Part shown: one piece after another, positions 54,293-62,749 of the stretch
Position numbering within the stretch: position 1 is the first letter of the stretch
Layout: every line of letters starts with the position of its first letter
Assembly: GCF_035978755.1 (NCBI RefSeq)
Contig: NZ_CP108414.1
Coordinates: forward strand, 5,642,001-5,706,000
DNA from: Streptomyces sp. NBC_01298
GTDB taxonomy: Bacteria; Actinomycetota; Actinomycetes; Streptomycetales; Streptomycetaceae
Direction: 5' to 3'
Length of the DNA stretch: 64,000 bases
The notes under the pieces: model-generated
What the model was told of the DNA's origin: nothing
The model's input: only the letters and a program-made list of their open reading frames with translations
The model's database searches: none
Program-made: the position numbers and the translations under genes

Positions 54293-55663
54293 ATGACCAG
54301 TACGACCGCACCGCGCAAGGGTGGCCGCTGGATCGAGCGGTGGGAACCCGAGGACGAGACCTTCTGGCGGGAGACGGGCGAGAAGACCGCCCGCCGCAAC
54401 CTGGTCTTCTCCGTGCTCTCCGAGCACATCGGGTTCTCGATCTGGTCCCTGTGGTCCGTGATGGTGCTCTTCATGGGCCCGAAGTACGGGATCGACCCCG
54501 CCGGGAAGTTCTTCCTCATCGCCACCGCCACCTGCGTGGGCGCCCTGGTCCGCGTCCCGTACACCTTCGCCGTGGCCCGCTTCGGCGGCCGCAACTGGAC
54601 GGTCGTCAGCGCCCTGCTGCTGCTCGCGCCGACGGTCGCCGCCTGGATCGTGATGGAGCCCGGGACCTCGTACGACACCTTCCTGCTGGTGGCCGCGCTG
54701 ACCGGGGTCGGCGGCGGCAACTTCGCCTCGTCGATGACGAACATCAACGCCTTCTTCCCGCTGCGCAAGAAGGGCTGGGCGCTCGGCCTCAACGCGGGCG
54801 GCGGCAACATCGGCGTCCCCGTCGTCCAGCTCGCCGCCCTGCTGGTCATCGGTACGGCCGGGGCCGGCCACCCGCGGCTGCTGCTCGGCGCCTACATCCC
54901 GCTCATCGTGATCGCGGCGGCGCTCGCCGCGCTGCGCATGGACAACCTGGCGCCCGTCCGCAACGACACCGGAGCCGTCCGGGACGCGGCCCGCGACGCG
55001 CACACCTGGATCATGGCGTTCCTGTACATCGGCACCTTCGGCTCCTTCATCGGCTACAGCTTCGCCTTCGGCCTGGTGCTCCAGACGCAGTTCGGCCGCA
55101 CCCCGCTCCAGGCGGCCTCGCTCACCTTCATCGGACCGCTGCTCGGCTCGCTGATCCGGCCGGTCGGCGGGGCCCTCGCGGACCGCTTCGGCGGCGCCTG
55201 GATCACCCTGGGCACCTTCGTGTCGATGGCGGCGGCCACCGGAGTGGTGATCCTGGCCTCCGTACGGGAGTCCCTGCCGGTGTTCCTGGTCGGCTTCGTG
55301 GGGCTGTTCGTCCTCAGCGGGCTCGGCAACGGCTCCACCTACAAGATGATCCCCGGCATCTTCCAGGCGAAGGCGCTGGCCCGCGGGATGAGCGGCGAGG
55401 ACGCGGCCGCGTACGGGCGGCGGCTGTCCGGCGCCTCCATGGGACTCATCGGCGCGGTCGGCGCGCTCGGCGGACTCGCCATCAACCTGGTCTTCCGCGA
55501 GGCGTTCCTGAGCTCCGGCTCGGGCACGGCGGCCTTCGTCACCTTCCTCGGCTTCTACGCGGTGTGCGTAGCCGTCACCTGGGCGGTATACCTTCGCCGG
55601 CCCGCCCAGGCGATGATCCCCACGGCCGGGGCGGAGGCGAAGCCGCAGCTCACCTCGGTGTAA
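54293..55663 (+). CDS. NarK-type nitrate/nitrite MFS transporter
   Basis: 456 residues from ATG 54293; GTG 54290 just upstream is in frame, and GTGGAGG is better spaced for the ATG. The protein has two nitrate-signature-like segments, GVGGGNFASSMTNINAFFP and SGLGNGSTYKMIPGIF, and conserved arginines in the membrane segments, so nitrate or nitrite is the expected cargo. Twelve membrane segments can be drawn. It lies upstream of nnaR, the same pair order as narK3-Rv0260c in mycobacteria and SCO2959-SCO2958 in S. coelicolor. Whether it imports nitrate or exports nitrite is open. Confidence 0.93.
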   Translation: MTSTTAPRKGGRWIERWEPEDETFWRETGEKTARRNLVFSVLSEHIGFSIWSLWSVMVLFMGPKYGIDPAGKFFLIATATCVGALVRVPYTFAVARFGGRNWTVVSALLLLAPTVAAWIVMEPGTSYDTFLLVAALTGVGGGNFASSMTNINAFFPLRKKGWALGLNAGGGNIGVPVVQLAALLVIGTAGAGHPRLLLGAYIPLIVIAAALAALRMDNLAPVRNDTGAVRDAARDAHTWIMAFLYIGTFGSFIGYSFAFGLVLQTQFGRTPLQAASLTFIGPLLGSLIRPVGGALADRFGGAWITLGTFVSMAAATGVVILASVRESLPVFLVGFVGLFVLSGLGNGSTYKMIPGIFQAKALARGMSGEDAAAYGRRLSGASMGLIGAVGALGGLAINLVFREAFLSSGSGTAAFVTFLGFYAVCVAVTWAVYLRRPAQAMIPTAGAEAKPQLTSV

Positions 55664-55696
55664 CGGCGGGCACACGCTGGTTAACGGCACCGAAAT
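55660..55696 (+). promoter_or_regulatory. Possible GlnR box upstream of nnaR
   Basis: TTAAC-(6 nt)-GAAAT at 55681-55696 resembles one a-site/b-site pair of the GlnR consensus (gTnAC-n6-GaAAc), and GTAAC at 55660-55664 resembles a further a-site. In S. coelicolor GlnR controls nnaR; that background supports the guess, but the match is imperfect. Confidence 0.4.
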
Positions 55697-55697
55697 A

Positions 55698-55745
55698 CGC
55701 GTGAACCGAGCCTGATACGCCACCGGGGCAGGCTCGGTTCACGCG
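55698..55745. terminator. Perfect 17-bp inverted repeat between narK-like gene and nnaR
   Basis: CGCGTGAACCGAGCCTG (55698-55714) and its complement (55729-55745) with a 14-nt loop. There is no T run. It may end the transporter mRNA or be a binding site; the terminator reading is preferred. Confidence 0.65.
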
Positions 55746-55829
55746 AGCGTCACGACTACGCGACCGCGACACCGGACCCCGATATCGGACCCCGACACCG
55801 GACCCGACCACTGCGCGAGGCAGGTCACC

Positions 55830-57074
55830 ATGCACGACCAGGACACCCCCACCGGTCCGCCCCTCAGCCCGCCCGCCGGTCAGCCCGCCGATCCTCCGGC
55901 CGGTCCGCCCGCCGGTCAGCCCGGCCGTCCTCCGGCGGGCTCGCCCGCCGGTCCGCTCGCCGGATTCACCGTCGGGGTCACCGCCGCCCGCCGGGCCGAC
56001 GAGCTCATCGCCCTGCTGCGCCGCCGCGGGGCCACCGTGGTGCACGCGCCCGCCCTGCGGATCGTGCCGCTCGCCGACGACGTCGAACTGCTGTCCGCCA
56101 CCAAGGAGCTGATCGGCTGCGCGCCCGACGTGGTGGTGGCGACCACCGCCATCGGCTTCCGCGGCTGGATCGAGGCCGCCGACGGGTGGGGGCTCGGCGA
56201 GGAACTGCTCGGGCGGCTGCGGGAGACCGAACTGCTGGCGCGCGGCCCGAAGGTGAAGGGCGCCATCCGGGCCGCCGGACTCGTGGAGACCTGGTCCCCG
56301 CGGTCGGAATCCCTCGCCGAGGTACTGGACCGGCTGCTCACGGCCGGGGTGGCCGGCCGGCGCATCGCCCTCCAGCTGCACGGGGAGCCGCTGCCCGGGT
56401 TCATCGAGGCCCTGCGGGCCGGCGGGGCCGAGGTGGTCGGCGTACCCGTCTACCGGTGGATGGCACCGGAGGACCTCGGGCCGCTGGACCGGCTGCTCGA
56501 CGCGGTGGCCGCGGGCGGGGTGGACGCGCTGAGCTTCACCTCCGCCCCGGCCGCGGCCTCGCTGCTGACCCGGGCCGCGGAGCGGGGCGTACGGGACCAG
56601 GTGCTCGGGGCGCTGACCGGCGGGTCGGTGCTCTCCGCCTGCGTGGGGCCGGTGACGGCCCTGCCGCTGCAGGCGGAGGGCGTGCCCACGGTGCAGCCCG
56701 AGCGCTTCCGGCTGGGACCCCTCGTGCAGCTCCTGTGCCAGGAACTCCCCGGCCGGGCCCGGGTCCTCCCGGTGGCCGGACACCGGCTGGAACTGCGCGG
56801 CCACGCGGTCCTCCTCGACAGCGAGCTGCGCCCCGTCCCACCGGCCGGCATGGCCCTGCTCAGGGCCCTGTCCCGGCGCCCGGGCTGGGTCGTGGCCCGC
56901 TCCGAACTCCTGCGCGTCCTGCCGGGCGCGGGCCGCGACGAGCACGCGGTGGAAACGGCGATGGCCCGCCTGCGCGTGGCCCTGGGCGCACCGAACCTCA
57001 TCCAGACCGTCGTCAAGCGCGGCTACCGGCTGTCCCTGGACATGGCCGCCGACACGAAGTACGCGGACACCTGA
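55830..57074 (+). CDS. nnaR: NnaR-like nitrate/nitrite assimilation regulator (HemD-like domain plus winged helix)
   Basis: 414 residues from ATG 55830 with GAGGCAGG upstream. The first ~45 residues are Pro/Ala/Gly repeats. Residues about 45-310 resemble uroporphyrinogen-III synthase (FTVGVTAARRADELIALLRRRGATVVHAPAL, SALSFTSAPAAASLL), and the C-terminal ~100 residues are an OmpR-like winged helix (LLDSELRPVPPAGMALLRALSRRPGWVVARSELL, DEHAVETAMARLRVAL, VKRGYRLSL). This is the architecture of NnaR (SCO2958) and of Rv0260c. NnaR co-activates nitrate/nitrite genes with GlnR in S. coelicolor. True HemD function in haem synthesis is unlikely. Confidence 0.88.
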   Translation: MHDQDTPTGPPLSPPAGQPADPPAGPPAGQPGRPPAGSPAGPLAGFTVGVTAARRADELIALLRRRGATVVHAPALRIVPLADDVELLSATKELIGCAPDVVVATTAIGFRGWIEAADGWGLGEELLGRLRETELLARGPKVKGAIRAAGLVETWSPRSESLAEVLDRLLTAGVAGRRIALQLHGEPLPGFIEALRAGGAEVVGVPVYRWMAPEDLGPLDRLLDAVAAGGVDALSFTSAPAAASLLTRAAERGVRDQVLGALTGGSVLSACVGPVTALPLQAEGVPTVQPERFRLGPLVQLLCQELPGRARVLPVAGHRLELRGHAVLLDSELRPVPPAGMALLRALSRRPGWVVARSELLRVLPGAGRDEHAVETAMARLRVALGAPNLIQTVVKRGYRLSLDMAADTKYADT

Positions 57075-57165
57075 GGGGCCGTGCGGGGCGGGCCGGACCG
57101 CTCCCGCCCCGCCCCGGGCCGGGAGCCGGCGGGACACCGGGCTGGCCGCGGACCGGGTCGTCCGT

Positions 57166-57171
57166 TAGCGT
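57166..57171 (+). promoter_or_regulatory. -10 box TAGCGT for GNAT gene, leaderless type
   Basis: TAGCGT is followed by six bases and ATG 57178 with no ribosome binding site. Confidence 0.45.
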
Positions 57172-57177
57172 GCCCGG

Positions 57178-57723
57178 ATGATCATTGACGGGGTGGAGAT
57201 GCGGGAGATCCGGACGGCCGACGCCGCCGGGGTCGCCGAGGTGCTGGACCGGAACCGGGAGTACATGGCCCCCTACGAGCCCCGCCGGGCCGAGGAGTTC
57301 TACACCGAGGCCGGGCAGCGGGGGCGGATCGAGGAACTGCTCGCGGCGCGGGCGGACCGGCGGGCACGGCCGTTCGTGCTGGTCGCCGCCGACGGCGGGG
57401 TGGCCGGGACGATCAACCTCCAGAACATCGTGCGCGGGGCGCTGTCCAGCGGCGCCATCGGCTACTGGGTGGACGAGGCCTGGACCGGCAAGGGGCTGGC
57501 CACCGCCGCGCTCCACGAGGTCATCCGGGTCGCTCGCGACGAGGAGCGGCTGCACCGGGTCGAGGCGGGGACCCGGGTCGAGAACCTGGCCTCGCAGCGG
57601 GTCCTCGCGAAGGCGGGCTTCGAGCAGTACGGGCTCGCGCCCCGCTACCTGCACGTCGGCGGGGACTGGCAGGACCACCGCCTCTTCCAGCTGCTCCTGA
57701 ACGACGAGCCGCCCGCCCTCTAG
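57178..57723 (+). CDS. GNAT family acetyltransferase, RimJ-like
   Basis: 181 residues from ATG 57178. It starts MIIDGVEMREIRTADAAGVAEVLDRNREYMAPYEPRR, as in ribosomal-protein alanine acetyltransferases, and has the acetyl-CoA signature DEAWTGKGLATAALHEVIRVA and SQRVLAKAGFEQYG. No target can be named. The gene stands alone after nnaR and 51 bp before the CGNR gene. Confidence 0.92.
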   Translation: MIIDGVEMREIRTADAAGVAEVLDRNREYMAPYEPRRAEEFYTEAGQRGRIEELLAARADRRARPFVLVAADGGVAGTINLQNIVRGALSSGAIGYWVDEAWTGKGLATAALHEVIRVARDEERLHRVEAGTRVENLASQRVLAKAGFEQYGLAPRYLHVGGDWQDHRLFQLLLNDEPPAL

Positions 57724-57774
57724 CCGAGCGCCCGCGGGACGGGCACTCTGGGGGCACGCCCCGAGAGGGAGGCG

Positions 57775-58353
57775 GTGACGGGTATGTGGTTCGACTCCGG
57801 GCGGGTCTGCCTGGACCTGGTGGCTACTTTTTCTCCCCTCGCGCACACCGAGGGCATCCGGGACGGTGACGGGCTGCGGCTGTGGCTCACCGGAGCCGGG
57901 CTGGTGCCCGACCGGACGCCGCTCGCCCTGGTCGGGGACGACTGGGTGCGCGCCTTCCGGGTGCTGCGCGCCGACGTCGAGAGCCTCGTACGGGCCGAGC
58001 TGGCCGGAGCCGCGCCGCCCGAGGCCGCTCTGGCCCGGGTCAACGCGGCGGCCGCCGGTCCACCCCCGGGACTGTGTGCAGTACAGGACCAAGAAGGTCA
58101 CCTCGTACGGGAGTTGTGCGGCGGAGTCGAATGCGCCGGGCTGCTCGCCTCCGTGGCCCGGGACGCCGTCGAACTGCTCACCGACCCCGGCGAACGGGAC
58201 CTGCTGCGGGCCTGCGAGGGCGACGGCTGCGCCCGGGTCTACCTCGACACCTCGCGCGGACACCGCCGCCGCTGGTGCTCCAGCGAGCTCTGCGGCAACC
58301 GCGAGCGCGTGGCCCGGCACCGGCGCCGCGTCCTCGAATCCCGCCCCGGCTGA
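57775..58353 (+). CDS. CGNR zinc-finger / ABATE domain protein
   Basis: 192 residues from GTG 57775 with GAGGGAGG upstream. The N-terminal ABATE domain begins MWFDSGRVCLDLVATF. The C-terminal CGNR zinc finger contains ACEGDGCARVYLDTSRGHRRRWCSSELCGNRERVARHRRR, with four cysteines and the CGNR tetrad. The family is thought to bind DNA and act in regulation of stress. No partner is apparent. Confidence 0.92.
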   Translation: MTGMWFDSGRVCLDLVATFSPLAHTEGIRDGDGLRLWLTGAGLVPDRTPLALVGDDWVRAFRVLRADVESLVRAELAGAAPPEAALARVNAAAAGPPPGLCAVQDQEGHLVRELCGGVECAGLLASVARDAVELLTDPGERDLLRACEGDGCARVYLDTSRGHRRRWCSSELCGNRERVARHRRRVLESRPG

Positions 58354-58368
58354 CCCGGCCCCGGGCCC

Positions 58369-58408
58369 TCGCGGGGCAGCCGCGGGGCAGCCGCGGGGCA
58401 GCCGGGCA
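58369..58408. repeat. Three tandem 12-bp units before the HelD-like gene
   Basis: CGCGGGGCAGC(C) recurs three times with a shortened fourth. It lies in the 161-bp space between the CGNR gene and the helicase; no terminator was seen beyond it. Confidence 0.75.
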
Positions 58409-58514
58409 GCGTGATCTTCGTCCTGATCCGCGAGCCGTCCCGGAAGGGGCGTGCGCGGGCGGGTCCCTTGGCGTACGGTTGACGGCTGCCCATGCACGTC
58501 AGAAAGGGGCCTTG

Positions 58515-60845
58515 GTGGCCGCGCAGAATGCCGCTGTCGACAGCACGGCGGATTCCGTCCGCGATCGGGAGATCGCGGTCGAGCAGACGCATCTCGATCA
58601 CGTGTACCGACGCCTTGAGGAGAAGATCCACGAGGCGGAGTTCCTGATGAACGACGCCGCCAAGCGTGGCCAGGTCGGCACGCCGGGCGCCCTCGCGGAG
58701 CGGGACGCGCAGGTGTTCCGCGCCGGGATCCACCTCAACCGTCTCAACAACGAGTTCGAGGACTTCCTGTTCGGCCGCGTCGACCTGGTCCTCGGCAAGG
58801 ACGGGGAGCGGGGCCCCGACGGCGCCTTCACCTCCGTCGAGCCCGCCGACGACGCGATCCGCGCCGACCTGACGGCCGATATCGCCGAGACGCTCCACAT
58901 CGGCCGCATAGGAGTCCTCGACTCCGACTACGCGCCGCTCGTCATCGACTGGCGGGCCCCTGCGGCCGCGCCGTTTTACCGCTCCACCCCCAAGGAGCCC
59001 GGCCGCGTCGTGCGCCGCCGGGTCATCCGCTCCAAGGGCCGCAAGGTGCTCGGCGTCGAGGACGACCTGATGCGCCCCGAGGTGACCGCCTTCCTCGACG
59101 GGCACGAGCTGCCCGTCATCGGCGACGGCGCCCTGATGGCCGCCCTCGGGCGGGCCCGTACCCACTCGATGCGCGACATCGTCTCCTCCATCCAGGCCGA
59201 GCAGGACCTCGTCATCCGGGCGCCCGCCGCCTCGGTCGCCGAGGTCGCGGGCGGACCGGGCACCGGCAAGACCGCCGTCGCCCTGCACCGCGCCGCCTAC
59301 CTGCTCTACCAGGACCGCCGGCGCTACTCGGGCGGCATCCTGATCGTCTCCCCGACCCCGCTCCTGGTCGCCTACACCGAGGGCGTCCTGCCCTCCCTCG
59401 GCGAGGAGGGCCAGGTCGCCATCCGGGCGCTCGGCTCGCTCGTCGACGGCGCCGAGGCGACCACGTACGACGATCCGTCCACGGCACGGATCAAGGGCTC
59501 GTCCCGGATGCTGAAGGTGCTGCGCAAGGCCGTACGGGGCGCCCTGGAGTTCGGCGGCCCCGGCGGGGCACCCGCCCCCGACCGGCTGCGGGTGGTGGCC
59601 TTCGGCCGCCGCCAGGAGCTTGAGGCCCACGACCTCGACCGGATCCGGCAGAACGTCCTGTCCGGCACCGCCCCGGTCAACCTGCTGCGCCCGCGCGCCC
59701 GCAAGCTCCTGCTGGACGCGCTGTACTCCAAGTCCGGCGGGGCCGGCCGGCACAGCGACCCGGAGCTCGCCGCCGAGCTGCGCTCCGCCTTCGACGAGGA
59801 CATCTCGACCGAGGACGCGTTCATCGAGTTCCTGCACGCCTGGTGGCCCGAGCTGACCCCGCGCGGGGTGCTGGCCTCCATGGCCGACGAGCGGCGCCTG
59901 GCCCGCTGGTCGCGCCGCGACCTGAACCCGCGCGAGACCCGGCAGCTGGCGCGCTCCCTGCGTCGGGTGGGCCCGGACGGCAAGGGCGCGCTGTCGGTGC
60001 ACGACGTGGCGCTGCTCGACGAGCTCCAGCAGCTGATCGGCGCGCCCGCGCGGCCCAAGAAGAAGCGGGAGCTGAACCCGCTGGACCAGCTGAGCGGGCT
60101 GGAGGAGCTGATGCCGACCCGCGAGGAGACCCAGTGGGAGCGGGCCGAGCGGCTCGCGGCGGAGCGCACCGAGTACGCGCACGTCATCGTCGACGAGGCG
60201 CAGGACCTCACGCCGATGCAGTGGCGGATGGTCGGCCGCCGCGGCCGGGGCGGCACGTGGACGGTGGTCGGTGACCCGGCGCAGTCCTCGTGGACCGATC
60301 CCGAGGAGGCGGCCGCCGCGCGCGACGAGGCGCTGGGCACGCGGCCGCGGCGCAAGTTCACCCTGACGGTGAACTACCGCAACCCGGCCGAGGTCGCCGA
60401 GGTCGCCTCGCGGGTGCTGAAGCTGGCGGCGCCGGGCACGGAGCCGCCGACGGCGGTGCGTTCCACGGGCCTGCGGCCGCGCTTCACGGCGGTGCCCCCC
60501 GTGGACGGGGACCTGCGCTCCACCGTCGTCGAGGAGACCCGGCGCCTGCTGGAGCAGGTGGACGGCACGGTCGGCGTGGTCGTGGCCATGGACCGGCGCG
60601 CGGAGGCCGCGGGCTGGCTCGCGGACCTGGGGGAGCGGGCGGTCGCCCTGGGCAGCCTGGAGGCGAAGGGCCTGGAGTACGACGCCACGGTCGTGGTCTC
60701 CCCGGCGGAGATCGCGAACGAGTCCCCGGCGGGTCTGCGGGTGCTCTACGTGGCCCTGACCCGCGCGACCCAGCAGCTGACGGTGATCTCCACCGGCCAG
60801 GACGAGCCGGATGCGGAGGGCGTCGCCGCGCTGCTCAAGCCGTAG
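58515..60845 (+). CDS. HelD-like superfamily 1 helicase (RNA polymerase recycling/rifamycin-protection family)
   Basis: 776 residues from GTG 58515, with GAAAGGGG 7 nt upstream. The first ~120 residues (REIAVEQTHLDHVYRRLEEKIHEAEFLMND) form the coiled-coil arm seen in HelD. Walker A is GGPGTGKTAVALHRAAYLLY (near 246), motif II is VDEAQDLTPMQW (near 557), and motif III GDPAQSSW and motif VI YVALTRATQQL are present. The HelD family frees RNA polymerase from stalled complexes; the Streptomyces relative HelR protects it from rifamycin. The rifamycin-associated element was not found upstream, so this is probably the housekeeping paralogue (SCO2952-like). Strand separation is not expected. Confidence 0.9.
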   Translation: MAAQNAAVDSTADSVRDREIAVEQTHLDHVYRRLEEKIHEAEFLMNDAAKRGQVGTPGALAERDAQVFRAGIHLNRLNNEFEDFLFGRVDLVLGKDGERGPDGAFTSVEPADDAIRADLTADIAETLHIGRIGVLDSDYAPLVIDWRAPAAAPFYRSTPKEPGRVVRRRVIRSKGRKVLGVEDDLMRPEVTAFLDGHELPVIGDGALMAALGRARTHSMRDIVSSIQAEQDLVIRAPAASVAEVAGGPGTGKTAVALHRAAYLLYQDRRRYSGGILIVSPTPLLVAYTEGVLPSLGEEGQVAIRALGSLVDGAEATTYDDPSTARIKGSSRMLKVLRKAVRGALEFGGPGGAPAPDRLRVVAFGRRQELEAHDLDRIRQNVLSGTAPVNLLRPRARKLLLDALYSKSGGAGRHSDPELAAELRSAFDEDISTEDAFIEFLHAWWPELTPRGVLASMADERRLARWSRRDLNPRETRQLARSLRRVGPDGKGALSVHDVALLDELQQLIGAPARPKKKRELNPLDQLSGLEELMPTREETQWERAERLAAERTEYAHVIVDEAQDLTPMQWRMVGRRGRGGTWTVVGDPAQSSWTDPEEAAAARDEALGTRPRRKFTLTVNYRNPAEVAEVASRVLKLAAPGTEPPTAVRSTGLRPRFTAVPPVDGDLRSTVVEETRRLLEQVDGTVGVVVAMDRRAEAAGWLADLGERAVALGSLEAKGLEYDATVVVSPAEIANESPAGLRVLYVALTRATQQLTVISTGQDEPDAEGVAALLKP

Positions 60846-60968
60846 GAGCGGGCCGGGGACCGGCACGGGACGGGCGTGGCACCGGCGTAGGGCCGGTTGG
60901 TCGGCGGCCAAGGGCGTGGTCCCGACAACCGGTCGCCGGTAGGGGGATCACTTCGGGCGAACCTTTGT

Positions 60969-60974
60969 TAGCCT
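60969..60974 (+). promoter_or_regulatory. -10 candidate TAGCCT for the structured RNA
   Basis: TAGCCT ends 7 nt before G60982, where the outer stem of the predicted RNA starts. No good -35 was found. Confidence 0.4.
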
Positions 60975-60981
60975 GGGTTAC

Positions 60982-61127
60982 GGCACCGACTCGATCCAAG
61001 CCCCCGGGCCCAACCTTCGTCGCCTAGAGCGACCACTTGCCGCGAGGCGAGCATGGCGGGTCGGTGTCATAGACGTAGGAAGCACCAGGTCCGCGTCCTC
61101 CACTCCGTGGAGGGCGCGGACTTTTTT
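60982..61127 (+). ncRNA. Candidate structured small RNA or leader, with intrinsic terminator
   Basis: The 146-nt segment folds on inspection: outer stem GGCACCGAC (60982-60990) with GTCGGTGTC (61060-61068), nine pairs including one G-U; hairpin GTCGC-CTAGA-GCGAC (61019-61033); hairpin CTTGCC-GCGA-GGCGAG (61036-61051) with a GNRA loop; and terminator GTCCGCG-TCCTCCAC-TCC-GTGGAGG-G-CGCGGAC followed by six T (61089-61127). It has no plausible coding sequence. It lies between the HelD-like gene and malic enzyme, about 198 nt before the latter. It may be an independent small RNA or a riboswitch-like attenuator. Confidence 0.65.
61089..61127 (+). terminator. Intrinsic terminator with T6 run
   Basis: Stem of 14-15 pairs with a TCC loop and one T-G mismatch, followed by TTTTTT. 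It is among the strongest in the window. Confidence 0.9.
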
Positions 61128-61324
61128 GTATGGGCCACCCATTCCCCGGACCCCGGTTATCTCGTATGGTGGAAGAGTTCTTCCGAAATTTGTAGCTGGT
61201 TACCTTGTACCGGCTGGTAGGTGGGACGATCGGACAACAGGTCCTGCCGCACCTGCCACGTTTCGGCCGGAGCAGTGCTGGGCCCTGTGTACAGAAGAAC
61301 CAGGGACAGAAGAGGAACACGGCC
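61128..61324 (+). promoter_or_regulatory. 197-bp region between terminator and malic enzyme
   Basis: Contains the near-palindrome GGAAGAGTTCTTCC (61171-61184), GGTTACC (61198-61204), and AGAAGAGGAAC as a likely ribosome binding site. It includes GTATGGT as a possible -10. Confidence 0.4.
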
Positions 61325-62749
61325 ATGGCAACGGCGCCCAGCGTCTCGTACTCGATGACGGTCCGCCTGGAAGTGCCCGCGAGCGGAACCGCGGTCTCCC
61401 AGCTCACCACCGCCGTGGAGTCCTCCGGTGGCTCGGTCACCGGCCTCGACGTGACCGCATCCGGCCACGAAAAGCTCCGCATCGACGTCACCATCGCGGC
61501 GACGTCCACGGCGCACGCCGACGAGATCGTCGAGAAGCTCCGCGGGATCGAGGGCGTCAGCCTCGGCAAGGTCTCCGACCGCACCTTCCTGATGCACCTC
61601 GGCGGCAAGATCGAGATGCAGTCGAAGCACCCCATCCGCAACCGCGACGACCTCTCGATGATCTACACCCCGGGCGTGGCCCGCGTGTGCATGGCGATCG
61701 CCGAGAACCCCGAGGACGCCCGCCGGCTGACCATCAAGCGCAACACCGTCGCAGTCGTGACGGACGGCTCCGCCGTGCTGGGCCTGGGCAACATCGGCCC
61801 GATGGCCGCCATGCCGGTCATGGAGGGCAAGGCGGCCCTCTTCAAGCGGTTCGCCGACATCGACGCCTGGCCGATCTGCCTGGACACCCAGGACCCCGAC
61901 GAGATCGTGGCCGTCGTCAAGGCCATCGCCCCCGGCTTCGCGGGCATCAACCTGGAGGACATCTCCGCGCCGCGCTGCTTCGAGATCGAAGCCCGGCTGC
62001 GCGAGGCCCTCGACATCCCCGTCTTCCACGACGACCAGCACGGCACCGCCATCGTGGTCCTCGCCGCCCTCACCAACGCACTGCGCGTGGTGGGCAAGGC
62101 CGTTGGCGACGTCAAGGTCGTCATGTCGGGCGCCGGCGCCGCCGGTACCGCGATCCTCAAGCTGCTCCTCGCCGCCGGCGTCAAGAACGCCGTCAGCGCC
62201 GACATCCACGGTGTCGTGCACGCGGACCGCCCCGACCTCGTCGACGCGGCCGCGGACTCCCCGCTGCGCTGGATCGCCGACAACACCAACCCCGAGGGCT
62301 ACACGGGCACTCTGAAGGAGGCCGTGGTCGGCGCCGACGTGTTCATCGGCGTCTCGGCCCCCAACGTCCTGTCCGGCGAGGACGTGGCCGCCATGGCGGA
62401 AGGCGCGATCGTGTTCGCGCTCGCGAACCCGGACCCCGAGGTGGACCCGGCGATCGCCCGCCAGACCGCGGCCGTCGTGGCCACGGGCCGGTCCGACTTC
62501 CCGAACCAGATCAACAACGTGCTGGTCTTCCCGGGCGTCTTCCGCGGTCTGCTGGACGCCCAGTCCCGCACCGTGAACACCGACATGATGCTGGCCGCCG
62601 CGAGCGCCCTGGCCGACGTGGTCGGCGAGGACGAGCTGAACGCGAACTACATCATCCCGTCGGTCTTCAACGACAAGGTCGCCGGCGCGGTCGCCGGAGC
62701 CGTCCGCAAGGCCGCCTCCGCGGCCGTGACGGCGCCCACCTCCGTCTGA
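61325..62749 (+). CDS. NAD-dependent malic enzyme with N-terminal ACT domain
   Basis: 474 residues from ATG 61325; the open frame upstream to 61205 is leader sequence. The ACT-like domain covers 1-90 (SMTVRLEVPASGTAVSQLTTAVESSGG, RIDVTIAATSTAHADEIVEKLRG). The catalytic part begins HPIRNRDDLSMIYTPGVARVCMAIAE and has NLEDISAPRCFEIE (metal site), VFHDDQHGTAIVVLAALTNAL and the Rossmann motif VMSGAGAAGTAILKLL. It produces pyruvate from malate. SCO2951, the S. coelicolor homologue in the same place, prefers NAD. An ACT domain suggests allosteric control by a small metabolite. The protein is of normal length and complete. Confidence 0.95.
   Translation: MATAPSVSYSMTVRLEVPASGTAVSQLTTAVESSGGSVTGLDVTASGHEKLRIDVTIAATSTAHADEIVEKLRGIEGVSLGKVSDRTFLMHLGGKIEMQSKHPIRNRDDLSMIYTPGVARVCMAIAENPEDARRLTIKRNTVAVVTDGSAVLGLGNIGPMAAMPVMEGKAALFKRFADIDAWPICLDTQDPDEIVAVVKAIAPGFAGINLEDISAPRCFEIEARLREALDIPVFHDDQHGTAIVVLAALTNALRVVGKAVGDVKVVMSGAGAAGTAILKLLLAAGVKNAVSADIHGVVHADRPDLVDAAADSPLRWIADNTNPEGYTGTLKEAVVGADVFIGVSAPNVLSGEDVAAMAEGAIVFALANPDPEVDPAIARQTAAVVATGRSDFPNQINNVLVFPGVFRGLLDAQSRTVNTDMMLAAASALADVVGEDELNANYIIPSVFNDKVAGAVAGAVRKAASAAVTAPTSV

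Noticed and set aside
58354..58514. Rifamycin-associated element before the HelD-like gene
   Set aside because: No inverted repeat of the expected kind was found; only 12-bp direct repeats are present.
61052..61220. Small ORF across the terminator before malic enzyme
   Set aside because: It runs through the T6 terminator and has no ribosome binding site; RNA folding explains the sequence better.
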